Shown here: positions 36,699 to 45,333 of the stretch, in pieces | Numbering within the stretch: the first letter of the stretch is position 1 | How the letters are laid out: each line of letters opens with the position of its first letter | Assembly: GCA_035940775.1 (NCBI GenBank) | Contig: DASZEN010000059.1 | Span: forward strand, 1-64,000 | Origin: DASQYE01 sp035940775 | GTDB taxonomy: Bacteria > Acidobacteriota > Blastocatellia > Pyrinomonadales > Pyrinomonadaceae | Reading direction: 5' to 3' | DNA length: 64,000 bases | Program-made: the position numbers and the translations under genes | The notes under the pieces: generated by a model | What the model was told of the DNA's origin: nothing | Seen by the model: only the letters and a program-made list of their open reading frames with translations | The model's database searches: none

Positions 36699-37943
36699 AT
36701 GAAGAGATTACGCGCGAGGACGATCCTGAGCGGAGCGCTCATGCTCCTCTGTCTGGCAGTTGAATCCATGTCGCAAACGGCGGGCGAGTGGCCGCAGTGG
36801 CGTGGGCCAAACCGCGACGGTATCTCCAAAGAGACGGGTCTTCTCAAACAGTGGCCCGCCGAAGGGCCGCCGCTCGTCTGGAAGGCGACGGGCGCGGGGC
36901 GCGGTTATTCTTCTCTGGCAATCTCGGGCGGGCGCATCTTTACGATGGGCCTGCGCGGCGAGCGCGAATACGTCATCGCCTTCGACGTTTCGACGGGCAA
37001 AGAAGCGTGGGCGACGGCGCACGGCACGGCCTATCGCGATAGCCGTGGCGACGGCCCGCGCGGCACGCCGACCGTAGACGGCGACAGGCTCTACGCGCTC
37101 GGCGGCAACGGCGATCTGTCGTGCCTGGAGACGCGCACGGGCAAGAGCATTTGGGCGATGAATATTCTGCAAAAGTTCGGCGCGGAAAACATCGGCTGGG
37201 GCATCAGCGAGTCGCCGCTCGTCATCGGTGACAGGCTGCTGGTTAACGCCGGTGGCAAGGGCGCTTCCATCGTGGCGCTCAATAAAAAGGACGGCGCTGT
37301 AATCTGGAAGACGCAGAGCGACAAGGCTGGCTATTCTTCGGCCATGACGGTACAGGTCGGAGGCAAGACGCAGGTCGTCTTCTTCACACAGGAGCGGGCG
37401 CTCGGCCTCGACCCGAGCGACGGGAAAGTGCTCTGGGAGTACGCGCGCCCGGCCAACGATGTGGCCAACGTGGCGACGCCGGTCGTGCGCGGCAATCGCG
37501 TCTGGATTTCGTCTGACTACGGAACGGGCGGCGGCCTCGTCGAGATCAAAGCGGACGCCAAGGGCGTCACCGCCTCCGAGGTCTACTTCACAAAAGAGAT
37601 GCGCAACCACCACAGCAGCTCGATCCTGGTGGGCGAGTATCTCTACGGTTTCTCAAGCGGCATCCTGACGGCCATGCGTTTCGACACGGGCGAGGTCGCG
37701 TGGCGCGACCGCAGCGTTGGTAAGGGCTCAATCGTTTACGCCGACGGTCATCTCTATTGCCTGAGTGAAAACGGCGTGGTCGGGCTGGTCGAAGCCACAC
37801 CGGCCGCGTATCGCGAGAAGGGCAGGTTTCGCATCCCGCAGGAATCGCTCCCCACCTGGACGCACCCGGTCATTAGCGGCGGCAGGCTCTACCTGCGCGA
37901 TCAGGAGACCATCTATGCTTTCGACGTGAGGGAAAAGAGGTGA
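36699..37943 (+). CDS. PQQ-type beta-propeller protein 1
   Basis: 414 aa with a signal peptide (~1-25). GEWPQWRGPNRDGIS marks the start of the mature protein, followed by repeated propeller blades, each with an A-x-D/N-xxTGK-xxW pattern (AFDVSTGKEAWAT, LETRTGKSIWAM, ALNKKDGAVIWKT). Such proteins resemble BamB or quinoprotein dehydrogenases; no CxxCH haem site or clear PQQ ligand set is seen, so cofactor binding is open. Its nearest relative in the window is the propeller at 47971 (shared GPR-TPT...LYALG and GW/EWG blocks). The ribosome binding site is AAGGAG, 10 nt before the ATG. Confidence 0.8.
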   Translation: MKRLRARTILSGALMLLCLAVESMSQTAGEWPQWRGPNRDGISKETGLLKQWPAEGPPLVWKATGAGRGYSSLAISGGRIFTMGLRGEREYVIAFDVSTGKEAWATAHGTAYRDSRGDGPRGTPTVDGDRLYALGGNGDLSCLETRTGKSIWAMNILQKFGAENIGWGISESPLVIGDRLLVNAGGKGASIVALNKKDGAVIWKTQSDKAGYSSAMTVQVGGKTQVVFFTQERALGLDPSDGKVLWEYARPANDVANVATPVVRGNRVWISSDYGTGGGLVEIKADAKGVTASEVYFTKEMRNHHSSSILVGEYLYGFSSGILTAMRFDTGEVAWRDRSVGKGSIVYADGHLYCLSENGVVGLVEATPAAYREKGRFRIPQESLPTWTHPVISGGRLYLRDQETIYAFDVREKR

Positions 37944-37990
37944 TGATGGCGGAGTGGTCGGCGCGAAAAACGGTGGCGCGCCTGTGAGCT

Positions 37991-38290
37991 TTGGGTGCAC
38001 GGTTATCCTTCAAGACCATAAGCCTGCGAGTTTCTTCCTTGAAAAATAGAGCGCGTCCATTTCTTATCGCGGCCGTGGTGGCCTTCTATGCGCTGCACCA
38101 GGATTTCTGGTTCTGGCGCACGGCGCGTCCCTTCGTTTTCGGCTTCATCCCCATAGGTCTTTTTTACCAGATGTGCTTTTCGGTGGCGGCGGCCGGACTC
38201 ATGTGGCTGCTGGTCAAATACGCCTGGCCCTCTCATCTTGAACAGGAGATCGAGCATGCGGACGGGCGCGAGGAGGATGAAGCGCCTTGA
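37991..38290 (+). CDS. DUF3311 small membrane protein, symporter partner
   Basis: 99 aa from TTG 37991, or 83 aa from TTG 38039; neither has a good ribosome binding site. Two TM helices (about 24-42 and 50-75) and a short acidic tail match DUF3311, a small subunit regularly encoded just before sodium:solute symporters. The stop overlaps the TTG start of the symporter gene, so translation is coupled. It may stabilise or regulate the transporter; the exact role is unknown. Confidence 0.7.
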   Translation: MGARLSFKTISLRVSSLKNRARPFLIAAVVAFYALHQDFWFWRTARPFVFGFIPIGLFYQMCFSVAAAGLMWLLVKYAWPSHLEQEIEHADGREEDEAP

Positions 38291-39954
38291 TTCCTGCCCT
38301 CTTCGTCTTCGCCTATCTAGCCATCGTCCTCTACATCGGCATCTTCGCTTTCCGGCGTGCGAAGAGCCGTCACGAGGCCGAAGACTATTTTCTGGCGAGC
38401 CGTTCCATAGGGCCGTTCGTCTTTCTGCTTTCGCTCTTCGGGACGAACATGACGGCCTTCGCCATCCTCGGCTCATCGGGCCATGCGTTCACGAACGGCA
38501 TCGTCACTTACGGCCTTATGGCCTCGTCTTCGGGCCTCGTCATTCCGCTGACCATCTTCCTGATCGGCACGCGTATCTGGGCGTTGGGTAAAAAGTACGG
38601 CTTTATGACGCCCGTGCAGATGTTTCGCGACCGCTGGGAGTGCGGCCATATCGGCACTCTGATCTTCGCCGTCCAGGCGGTGCTGCTCGTGCCCTACATC
38701 ATCATCGGCATCATGGGCGGCGGAACGACGCTCTCGGCCATCAGCGGCGGGTTCGTGCCCTACTGGTTCGGCGGAGCAATCGTCGCGCTGGTCGTGATGA
38801 GCTACGTCTTTTTCGGCGGGATGCGCGGAACGGCCTGGGTCAATACGTTTCAAACGATTCTCTTCCTGGTCTTCGGCGTTATCGCCGTGACCTTTATCGG
38901 CGCGAAGATGGGTGGTTTCCGCAACGCCGTTGAGACCCTGGGCCGCACGCCCGCGTTCGCTCCGCTCCTGACGCGCGAGCGCATCTCGCCGCTCTATTTC
39001 TTCAGCTATACCTTCATCCCACTTTCGGCCATCGCGTTCCCGCACATAGCCATCTTCTGCCTGACGGCGCGGCGCATGAGCCAGTTCAAGAAGACGGTGA
39101 TCTTTTACCCGCTCTGTATCCTGGCGATCTGGCTGCCCTGCGTATTTTTGGGCGTAGTCGCCAATAACGTCCGCGATATCCCGGCGATTCAGGAGAAGGT
39201 TGCGGCGCGCAGAACGCTCGCGCAGGAGGGCAGGACGATGTCGCCCGACGAGCGCGACCATGTTCGCGAAGCGGCGGCGGGCGACGATGTGCTGCTGCGA
39301 CTTCTGGAACACTATGCGCCGCTGTGGCTGGCCGGAATCCTCGGCGCGGGTATTATGGCGGCCGTGATGGCGAGCGATTCGCAGATACTCGCGCTCTCGA
39401 CTATGTTCACGGAGGACGTGTTCGCCTACTATGGCGGTAAGCGTCGCTTCGGCGAGGCCGTTCAGGTGCAGACGGGGCGCATCTTCGTCATCCTTCTGAC
39501 GGTCTTCGCCTATGCGGTCGCACTGCGCGCGCCCGAGACGATTTTCGAGCTTGCCATACAGTATGCCTTTTCAGGTTACGCGGCGCTTTCGCCGCTGCTG
39601 GTCGCGGCCCTCTTCTGGCGCGGGAGCACAAAATGGGGCGCGCTGGCGACTACCCTGTGGACGATCTGCGCCGTCGTCGCCGTGGCAATCTATCAAGCGG
39701 CAGTGCCCGCTCCGGCTCCGGGCCAAACGGTTGTTTCATGGGCCATCGGCGGGACAAGCGTACTCTCAAGAACGCCCGGCGGCACGGCCATCCTCGGCTT
39801 TATGCCCGTCGTGCCGATGGTAATCATCTCCGCGCTTTTAATGATCCTGTTTTCAAGGCTGACGGCACGGCCCGGCATGGATACACTGGAGAAGTACTTT
39901 CCCGTCCGTAAACGGAAAGAGGCAAACACAGGAAGGGATGCCGTCGAGGTCTAA
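38287..39954 (+). CDS. Sodium:solute symporter (SSS family)
   Basis: 555 aa with ~13 hydrophobic helices. DYFLASRSIGPFVFLLSLFGTNMTA is the typical SSS start, followed by an IGIMGGGTTLSAISGGF region and a SDSQILALSTMFTEDVF block. It takes up a small organic solute with Na+; the substrate cannot be inferred. A cytoplasmic insert (~300-335) is rich in charged residues. The TTG start at 38287 overlaps the DUF3311 stop. Placed among secreted propeller and dehydrogenase genes, it may import the substrate or product they handle. Confidence 0.83.
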   Translation: MIPALFVFAYLAIVLYIGIFAFRRAKSRHEAEDYFLASRSIGPFVFLLSLFGTNMTAFAILGSSGHAFTNGIVTYGLMASSSGLVIPLTIFLIGTRIWALGKKYGFMTPVQMFRDRWECGHIGTLIFAVQAVLLVPYIIIGIMGGGTTLSAISGGFVPYWFGGAIVALVVMSYVFFGGMRGTAWVNTFQTILFLVFGVIAVTFIGAKMGGFRNAVETLGRTPAFAPLLTRERISPLYFFSYTFIPLSAIAFPHIAIFCLTARRMSQFKKTVIFYPLCILAIWLPCVFLGVVANNVRDIPAIQEKVAARRTLAQEGRTMSPDERDHVREAAAGDDVLLRLLEHYAPLWLAGILGAGIMAAVMASDSQILALSTMFTEDVFAYYGGKRRFGEAVQVQTGRIFVILLTVFAYAVALRAPETIFELAIQYAFSGYAALSPLLVAALFWRGSTKWGALATTLWTICAVVAVAIYQAAVPAPAPGQTVVSWAIGGTSVLSRTPGGTAILGFMPVVPMVIISALLMILFSRLTARPGMDTLEKYFPVRKRKEANTGRDAVEV

Positions 39955-40081
39955 GGAAGAGGTTTGAAAAATTCTCCGGAAGTAGTTTGAAAAACTCGCG
40001 CTCGCCGAAGACGGGCCTTTCCAGGGCGACGCGCGCAGCGCCCGCGCCTACCGAGCCCGTATTTTAAATTCCGCCTTCACC

Positions 40082-41233
40082 CTAACCGAAACAGTAAAGC
40101 CGTCCGTCCTGCGCGCCGACCACGATGCGCCCCTGTGCGATGGCTGGCGATGCGGAGACGGGCGCGCCCGCGTTGAACTCGCCCAGTTTCTCGCCGCTGT
40201 AGAAGTCCAGCTCGTAGATGCGCCCGTCGTTTGAGCCGACGAAGACGCGCCCGCTGGCGAGCGCCGGTGAGGATTCCACGCGCGCGCGCGTCGCAAACGT
40301 CCAGATGCTTTTGCCCGTCCGGGCATTGATGCAGTGAACCATCTTATCCCGGCCTCCGACGACAACGCGGCCTTCGACCACCGCCGCTGACGAGTAGTAG
40401 GGAAACCGGCGCTGCGGGTTTTGATAGCGCCACCTGATGCGCCGCGTCGTCAGGCTCACGCTCAACACCTCGTTATCGAACGTGCCGTAGAAGGCGCTGC
40501 CCTCCATCAAAGCCGGGGAAGCGCCCGTGTATGCGCCCGAAGCGACGTTGAAAGCCTCGCGCCCATCCGCGATACGCACGGCGCGAAAGATTTCATCGCA
40601 ACCGGCGATGAAGATCAGCCCGCCGGACACACCGCCCGTACTGTGAACGGGCCCATTCGTCTTGAGCTTCCACAGGAGTTCCCCGCGCGCCGCCGAGAGG
40701 CAGTAGAGATGCTGGTCGTATGAGCCTATGAGGACTCTATCGCCGACGATGACGGGCGAGGATTTGATCTCGCCTCCGGTCTTGAATGTCCAGAGCGGGC
40801 GACCGTCGCGCGCGCTCACGCCATGCAGAACGCCAGCCAAATCGCCCACGTAGACCACACCGCCGCTCACGCCGGGCGACGATTCGCCTATTCCCTCCTT
40901 AGCGGCCGTGTACTTCCAGCGAAGCGCGCCGCTTTGCAGATCGACCGCGAGCAGCTCGCCGTTCTGCGTGCCGACAAAGACAGTCCCATCCGAGATGGCG
41001 GCGCTCGATTCAAAGCCCGCGCCCGCGTCATACGTCCATAGGAGCCTGATTTTTTTCGGCACGTCGGACTTCGACACCCCCGTTAAAAACGGGTTGCCGC
41101 GAAATTGTAGCCAGGCATCGGGCGCGGCCCATTGCGCCAACGCCGAGCGCCCCGAAAGATGAAAGGCGAAGAGCACGAGCAGAGACAAAAACCCTGCGTG
41201 CAGATAATGGGCGATAAACCTTCTCGTTCTCAT
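40082..41233 (-). CDS. PQQ-type beta-propeller protein 2
   Basis: 383 aa with a signal peptide (~1-33) and a mature start WLQFRGNPFLTGVS. Eight or so blades with repeated AVDLQSGALRWKY, GVSARDGRPLWTF, CLSAARGELLWKL patterns fill the rest; FVGTQNGELLAVD and VGAQDGRLYCFG frame the propeller. Last gene of a tightly packed minus-strand operon (45330, 43780, 42406, 41230, 40082), overlapping the iron alcohol dehydrogenase by 4 nt. BamB-like scaffolding or a quinoprotein role are both possible. Confidence 0.8.
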   Translation of the reverse strand: MRTRRFIAHYLHAGFLSLLVLFAFHLSGRSALAQWAAPDAWLQFRGNPFLTGVSKSDVPKKIRLLWTYDAGAGFESSAAISDGTVFVGTQNGELLAVDLQSGALRWKYTAAKEGIGESSPGVSGGVVYVGDLAGVLHGVSARDGRPLWTFKTGGEIKSSPVIVGDRVLIGSYDQHLYCLSAARGELLWKLKTNGPVHSTGGVSGGLIFIAGCDEIFRAVRIADGREAFNVASGAYTGASPALMEGSAFYGTFDNEVLSVSLTTRRIRWRYQNPQRRFPYYSSAAVVEGRVVVGGRDKMVHCINARTGKSIWTFATRARVESSPALASGRVFVGSNDGRIYELDFYSGEKLGEFNAGAPVSASPAIAQGRIVVGAQDGRLYCFG

Positions 41234-42396
41234 TTCTCACTTGCACCCGAGGCCCCGTATGCGGACTCGTAAATCTGCAAAGCCCCCGCGCTGTCGAAGG
41301 GTCGCGGATTAAAGCGGCCCGTCCACTCGGCGGCCGCACTAAAGGCGAGGGCCGGAAGGTCGCCCTCTCTAACCCCGAGACCGTCGAGGCGCGTATCGAG
41401 TCGACCGGCGCGGGCCAATTCCTCTAACCTGTGGGCCAACTCTTCGCCCGGATCATCGTCGCCCGCAAGGCTTGAAGCCCTCAACAGCTCCGCGTAGCGC
41501 TCGCCGACGTGCGTGGCGTTCCAACGCACGACCGACGGCAGGAGCGCGGCGATGGCGACGCCGTGCGTCGTGCCGTAGCGCGCCGTGAGCGGATTGGCGC
41601 AGGCGTGCGTCGCGCCGAGCATAGAGTTCTCTATGGCGAGGCCCGCGAAATAAGCGCCCAACTGCATTGCGCCGCGCGCCCTGAGATCGAGCGGCGCGCT
41701 GAGCACGCGCTCGTAATTTCCTTCCAGGAGTCGCCACGCCTCGCGTGAAAAAAGCTCGGACAAAGGATTGCGCCGCGTGGTGACGAAGGTCTCGACCGAA
41801 TGCGCCAGGGCGTCGAAGCCTGCGGCGGCCGTCACGCTCGCGGGCTGAGAGACGGTCAGAGACGGATCGAGTATGGCCGCGCGGAAGGCAGCGCCCCTGT
41901 CGCCGCAGGCCATCTTCGTGTGGGTCTTCGCGTCCGCGATCAACGCGTAAGACTGCGCCTCGCTTCCGGTTCCGGCGGTCGTCGGTATTCCTATCATCGG
42001 CAGCATGGGTTTTCCGGCCCTGCCGTACCCCTTGTAATCCTCCATCCGTCCACCGCAGGTCAAAAGTAAGTTGATGCCCTTGGCACAATCCAGAGAGCTT
42101 CCGCCGCCGAGCCCTATGATCGAATCAACCCCGAGCGGCGCACTGAAGCGACGACCGGCCTCGATCATCTCCGTGTCCGGGTTGACATCGAACTCGTGGA
42201 AAGCGAAAACCTCTATGCCCTCTTCGGTCAAAAGCGAGAGCGCGCGCGCGACGTACCCGGCCGTGACCATTCCGCGATCCGCCACAAGCAGCGTGCGTTT
42301 GAACTCAAACGAGCGCGCCAGCCTGCCCACCTCGTCAAACGCACCCGTGCCGAAACGAACGCGCGTGCGAGATTGAAAATCGAAAGCTTCAAGCAC
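41230..42396 (-). CDS. Iron-containing alcohol dehydrogenase
   Basis: 388 aa group III dehydrogenase. The NAD-binding half has GLGGGSSLDCAKGIN; the iron ligands are the Asp and His in GFDALAHSVETF and the two His in LGATHACANPLTARYGTTHG. It oxidises an alcohol or reduces an aldehyde with NAD(P); the substrate is unknown. No signal peptide, so it is cytoplasmic although its operon partners are exported. It overlaps the downstream propeller gene by 4 nt and lies 9 nt after the upstream one. Confidence 0.87.
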   Translation of the reverse strand: MLEAFDFQSRTRVRFGTGAFDEVGRLARSFEFKRTLLVADRGMVTAGYVARALSLLTEEGIEVFAFHEFDVNPDTEMIEAGRRFSAPLGVDSIIGLGGGSSLDCAKGINLLLTCGGRMEDYKGYGRAGKPMLPMIGIPTTAGTGSEAQSYALIADAKTHTKMACGDRGAAFRAAILDPSLTVSQPASVTAAAGFDALAHSVETFVTTRRNPLSELFSREAWRLLEGNYERVLSAPLDLRARGAMQLGAYFAGLAIENSMLGATHACANPLTARYGTTHGVAIAALLPSVVRWNATHVGERYAELLRASSLAGDDDPGEELAHRLEELARAGRLDTRLDGLGVREGDLPALAFSAAAEWTGRFNPRPFDSAGALQIYESAYGASGASEK

Positions 42397-42405
42397 TGTT
42401 TTCGG

Positions 42406-43761
42406 TTAATCGGTCTTCTTCGGCCGCGCTTGCTGTGCGCGCTCCGTTATGGCGTAGACGTAGCTCTGTGATCGCAGGAAGATGATTCCATCGGAGATGG
42501 CCGGTGTCGCCATCAGGGCTTCACCCATCGAATTGGTCGCCAGCAGCTCGAATTTGGGCCCGGCCCGAACGACAAATACCTCGCCGTCTTCGCTCGCCAG
42601 ATACAGCTTACCGTCGGCCGCGACGGGCGAGGCGCTAAAGGAGCTGGGGAGGCGTTCCTGGTAGATGCGCTCGCCTGTTCTGGCATTGTAGGCACTCAGC
42701 ACTCCGTTGTCGGCTAAGATGTAAAGGTGCTCGCCGTAGACGAGCGGCGTGCCCGTGTAGGAGCTTCCGCGACTGAGCCGCCATGCCAAATACTGGTTCG
42801 TCTCTTCACCGGCTTTCAAAGAGATATCGCCGTTTGCGCCCGGTCGAAAAGCATAGATGGGGCTGCCCGGAGGATTGCCGCCCGTGATGTAGATCAGATC
42901 GTGCGCGATGACGGGCGCGGGCATCTTCACCTGGATTTCGTTCTGGGAGAATCGCCACAGCTCTTTTCCCGTCAGCGGATCATAGCCGCGCGCGTAACGG
43001 CCCGCATCGCTGATTAACTCGGTTCGATTCTTGCCCACATAAATGACGGGCGTGCCCCAACTGGGCAACTCTCCGCGCTCGGCCCGCCAAACCTGTTTCC
43101 CGTCCTTTAGATTGTAGGCGGCAATGAACGACTGTTTATGGCCGTCCGCCTGTACGATGACCAGATTCTTGTAGATGATGGGCGAGCTGGAATGTCCCCA
43201 CTCGGAGTCGGGCATGCCTGCGTACCCCGGATTCAGGATACCCAAATCCTGCTTCCAGACGAGCTTGCCATCCAGATCGTAACAGGCCATCCCTTCCGAG
43301 CCGAAAAGCGCGACGACATACTTTCCGTCGGTCGCGGGCGTGGCATTGGCCTGGCTCGCTTTGATGTGCCGCCTGGCCCTGGGCACACCCTCGTAGGCCG
43401 TCCGCTCCCAGACGATGCGTCCCGTCGCTTTGTCCAGGCAGTAGATGCGCCAGGTGTGCTTCGCATTATCGTCGGCTAAGCCTATGCCCCTGTCTTTGGG
43501 CTTGAAGTTGGCGTTGGTCTCGGCGACGGCTGTGATGACGAAGATGCGCGTTCCCCAGATGATCGGGCTCGCGTGCGAGAGACCGGGAATAGGCGTTTTC
43601 CAGGCGATGTTCTGGGATTTTTCCAGATTCCAGGTGACGGGCGTTTTGTGACCGTCGGCGATGCCCGAAGCATTGTCGCCTCGGAACGAGGGCCAGTTCT
43701 GCGCGCGGGCGCTCGCGGCTATAAAACAGAGACAGAAGAGTATGGATAGAATGCGTTTCAT
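42406..43761 (-). CDS. PQQ-type beta-propeller protein 3
   Basis: 451 aa with a signal peptide (~1-20) and mature start QNWPSFRGDNASGIADGHKT. Blades carry CLDKATGRIVWER, CYDLDGKLVWKQ, AYNLKDGKQVWRA and AYNARTGERIYQE; VYVGKNRTELISDAG sits between. The region PGYAGMPDSEWGHSSSPI is characteristic of this propeller subgroup. Middle gene of the five-gene operon: 18 nt after the upstream propeller, 9 nt before the dehydrogenase. Periplasmic location expected; ligand unknown. Confidence 0.8.
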   Translation of the reverse strand: MKRILSILFCLCFIAASARAQNWPSFRGDNASGIADGHKTPVTWNLEKSQNIAWKTPIPGLSHASPIIWGTRIFVITAVAETNANFKPKDRGIGLADDNAKHTWRIYCLDKATGRIVWERTAYEGVPRARRHIKASQANATPATDGKYVVALFGSEGMACYDLDGKLVWKQDLGILNPGYAGMPDSEWGHSSSPIIYKNLVIVQADGHKQSFIAAYNLKDGKQVWRAERGELPSWGTPVIYVGKNRTELISDAGRYARGYDPLTGKELWRFSQNEIQVKMPAPVIAHDLIYITGGNPPGSPIYAFRPGANGDISLKAGEETNQYLAWRLSRGSSYTGTPLVYGEHLYILADNGVLSAYNARTGERIYQERLPSSFSASPVAADGKLYLASEDGEVFVVRAGPKFELLATNSMGEALMATPAISDGIIFLRSQSYVYAITERAQQARPKKTD

Positions 43762-43779
43762 CTTTTTTGACCGGGTGAA

Positions 43780-45333
43780 TTATTTTTGCGACGCGCTCGG
43801 TTTAGCGGGTGCTGCGACCGTGGCGTTGGCCGCGAGCGCGAAAAGCTGGTTGCGATTGCTGATGAAGAGCACGCCGTTGGCCGGAACCGGCGTACTGTAA
43901 ACGCTGCTTCCCATGTTCATCTCGGCGAGGACTTTCTTCTGCTTCCCGGCCTGCATGATGACGACATCCCCGTCCTCGTCTCCGAGGTACAGCTTTCCAT
44001 CGGCGAGCAGGGGCGAGCCCCACACGGCCGCGAACATATCGTGCGTCCAGTAGACCTGTCCCGTCTTAGCATCGAGACAATGAAGGAAGCCGCTAAAGTC
44101 CGGCTCGTAGACCAGACCGTCGCGGATCGCCGGAGTCGAGATCGAGCGACGTATCTTGTCGTAATGCCAGATCATGCCGGTCTGGGTGATGTCGCCCCGT
44201 TTGGTCGCGTCGATGCAGTACATGTGGCCGACGCCCTCGCCGTGCTCAGGATCCTGGCCGTTGGCTATGTATACCTTGTCTTCGTAGATGACGGGTGTCG
44301 AGATTATCTCGTTACGCGTCTTGGGCCAGACGGAATCCTTCGGGTTGGTGTCAAACTCCCAGAGCTTTTTCCCCGTCTGTGCTTCGTAGGCGCGCACGCG
44401 CCCGTCGCCCTGGCCCATGATGACCTGATCGACGCCGCCGATCCGGCCCACCGCAGGCGTCGACCACTGCCCGTGCAGGATTCGGTCGCCCGGCGAATTG
44501 TCTTCCCAGATGAGCTTGCCCGTCTTTTTGTTGACGGCGATGATCGCGGGCGCTTTCGGCGCGGGGATATTGACGTGGCTTTCGTCCTGTCCGTTCGACG
44601 TGCTGACGTAGACAATATCTCCGTAAGAGACCGGAGAAGAGTTGGCCAGATTGTGCGGGAGCGTGCCGACCTCTTCCATCATGTCGAACTTCCAGACTAT
44701 GTCGGCATTGAACTCGCCCGTCAGTTTCTCGTCCACGACGGGCCCATCGTTCTCCTTATCACGAAAGCCCTGCGCATCGGCGCACACCAGCTCTGCCCGG
44801 TTCGAGACGTAGTAGACGCGATCATTTTCGACGAGCGGCGAAGAGGCTATGCCCTGAAACGGCCAGTCGTTGACGCGGCCCGCGACCAGCTTGTCGTGTA
44901 CCGATTGCCACATGAAAGCCCCGTCCGATTCCCTGAAAGCCATCAGGACGCCCTTATCGCCCGTCACCTTGGGGTCGCGCTTGCCCTCGTTATTCGTCCC
45001 GACGAAGACGAGGCCGCCCGCCACTGTGATGTTGCCGTAGGTCTGCGAGCCCAGGTCGGCCACCCATTTGATGTTCGTCTTCTTCTGCACATCCCAGGCA
45101 ACGGGCAGGCCCTTCATGTCCGACACCATGTTGCGATCAGGCGTGCCGCCCCACATGGGCCAATCACCCGTGCCGGGGTCGGACGCCTCGGCCGTGAAGA
45201 CGAAAGGCACGAGAGAGCAGGCAAAAAGGAGCAGGCAAAAAGAGAGGGCCGCCGGTCGCTTCAAGCGCCGGAGGGCATTGGCCCTCGGCCCACCGCAAAC
45301 TGAATACTGAATTATGAAGACTCTTTTTTTCAT
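43780..45333 (-). CDS. PQQ-type beta-propeller protein 4
   Basis: 517 aa from ATG 45333. This start gives a signal sequence (~20-48) and overlaps the upstream gene by 4 nt; the longer open frame to 45597 is antisense-type noise over that gene. The mature start is GDWPMWGGTPDRNMVSDMKG. Blades include AVNKKTGKLIWEDNSPGDRI, AYEAQTGKKLWEF and CLDAKTGQVYWTH. It has long insertions between blades (GEFNADIVWKFDMMEEVGTL), as in larger quinoprotein-like members. Second gene of the operon. Confidence 0.8.
   Translation of the reverse strand: MKKRVFIIQYSVCGGPRANALRRLKRPAALSFCLLLFACSLVPFVFTAEASDPGTGDWPMWGGTPDRNMVSDMKGLPVAWDVQKKTNIKWVADLGSQTYGNITVAGGLVFVGTNNEGKRDPKVTGDKGVLMAFRESDGAFMWQSVHDKLVAGRVNDWPFQGIASSPLVENDRVYYVSNRAELVCADAQGFRDKENDGPVVDEKLTGEFNADIVWKFDMMEEVGTLPHNLANSSPVSYGDIVYVSTSNGQDESHVNIPAPKAPAIIAVNKKTGKLIWEDNSPGDRILHGQWSTPAVGRIGGVDQVIMGQGDGRVRAYEAQTGKKLWEFDTNPKDSVWPKTRNEIISTPVIYEDKVYIANGQDPEHGEGVGHMYCIDATKRGDITQTGMIWHYDKIRRSISTPAIRDGLVYEPDFSGFLHCLDAKTGQVYWTHDMFAAVWGSPLLADGKLYLGDEDGDVVIMQAGKQKKVLAEMNMGSSVYSTPVPANGVLFISNRNQLFALAANATVAAPAKPSASQK

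Noticed and set aside
36699..37943. Haem-containing quinoprotein alcohol dehydrogenase
   Set aside because: No CxxCH motif and no clear PQQ ligand set in this or the other propellers.
43786..45303. Long open frame opposite propeller 4
   Set aside because: It is antisense to a clear gene, Arg/Val/Asp-rich without a domain, and typical of high-G+C shadow frames. The same holds for 26483-27610, 45849-46958 and 48280-49242.
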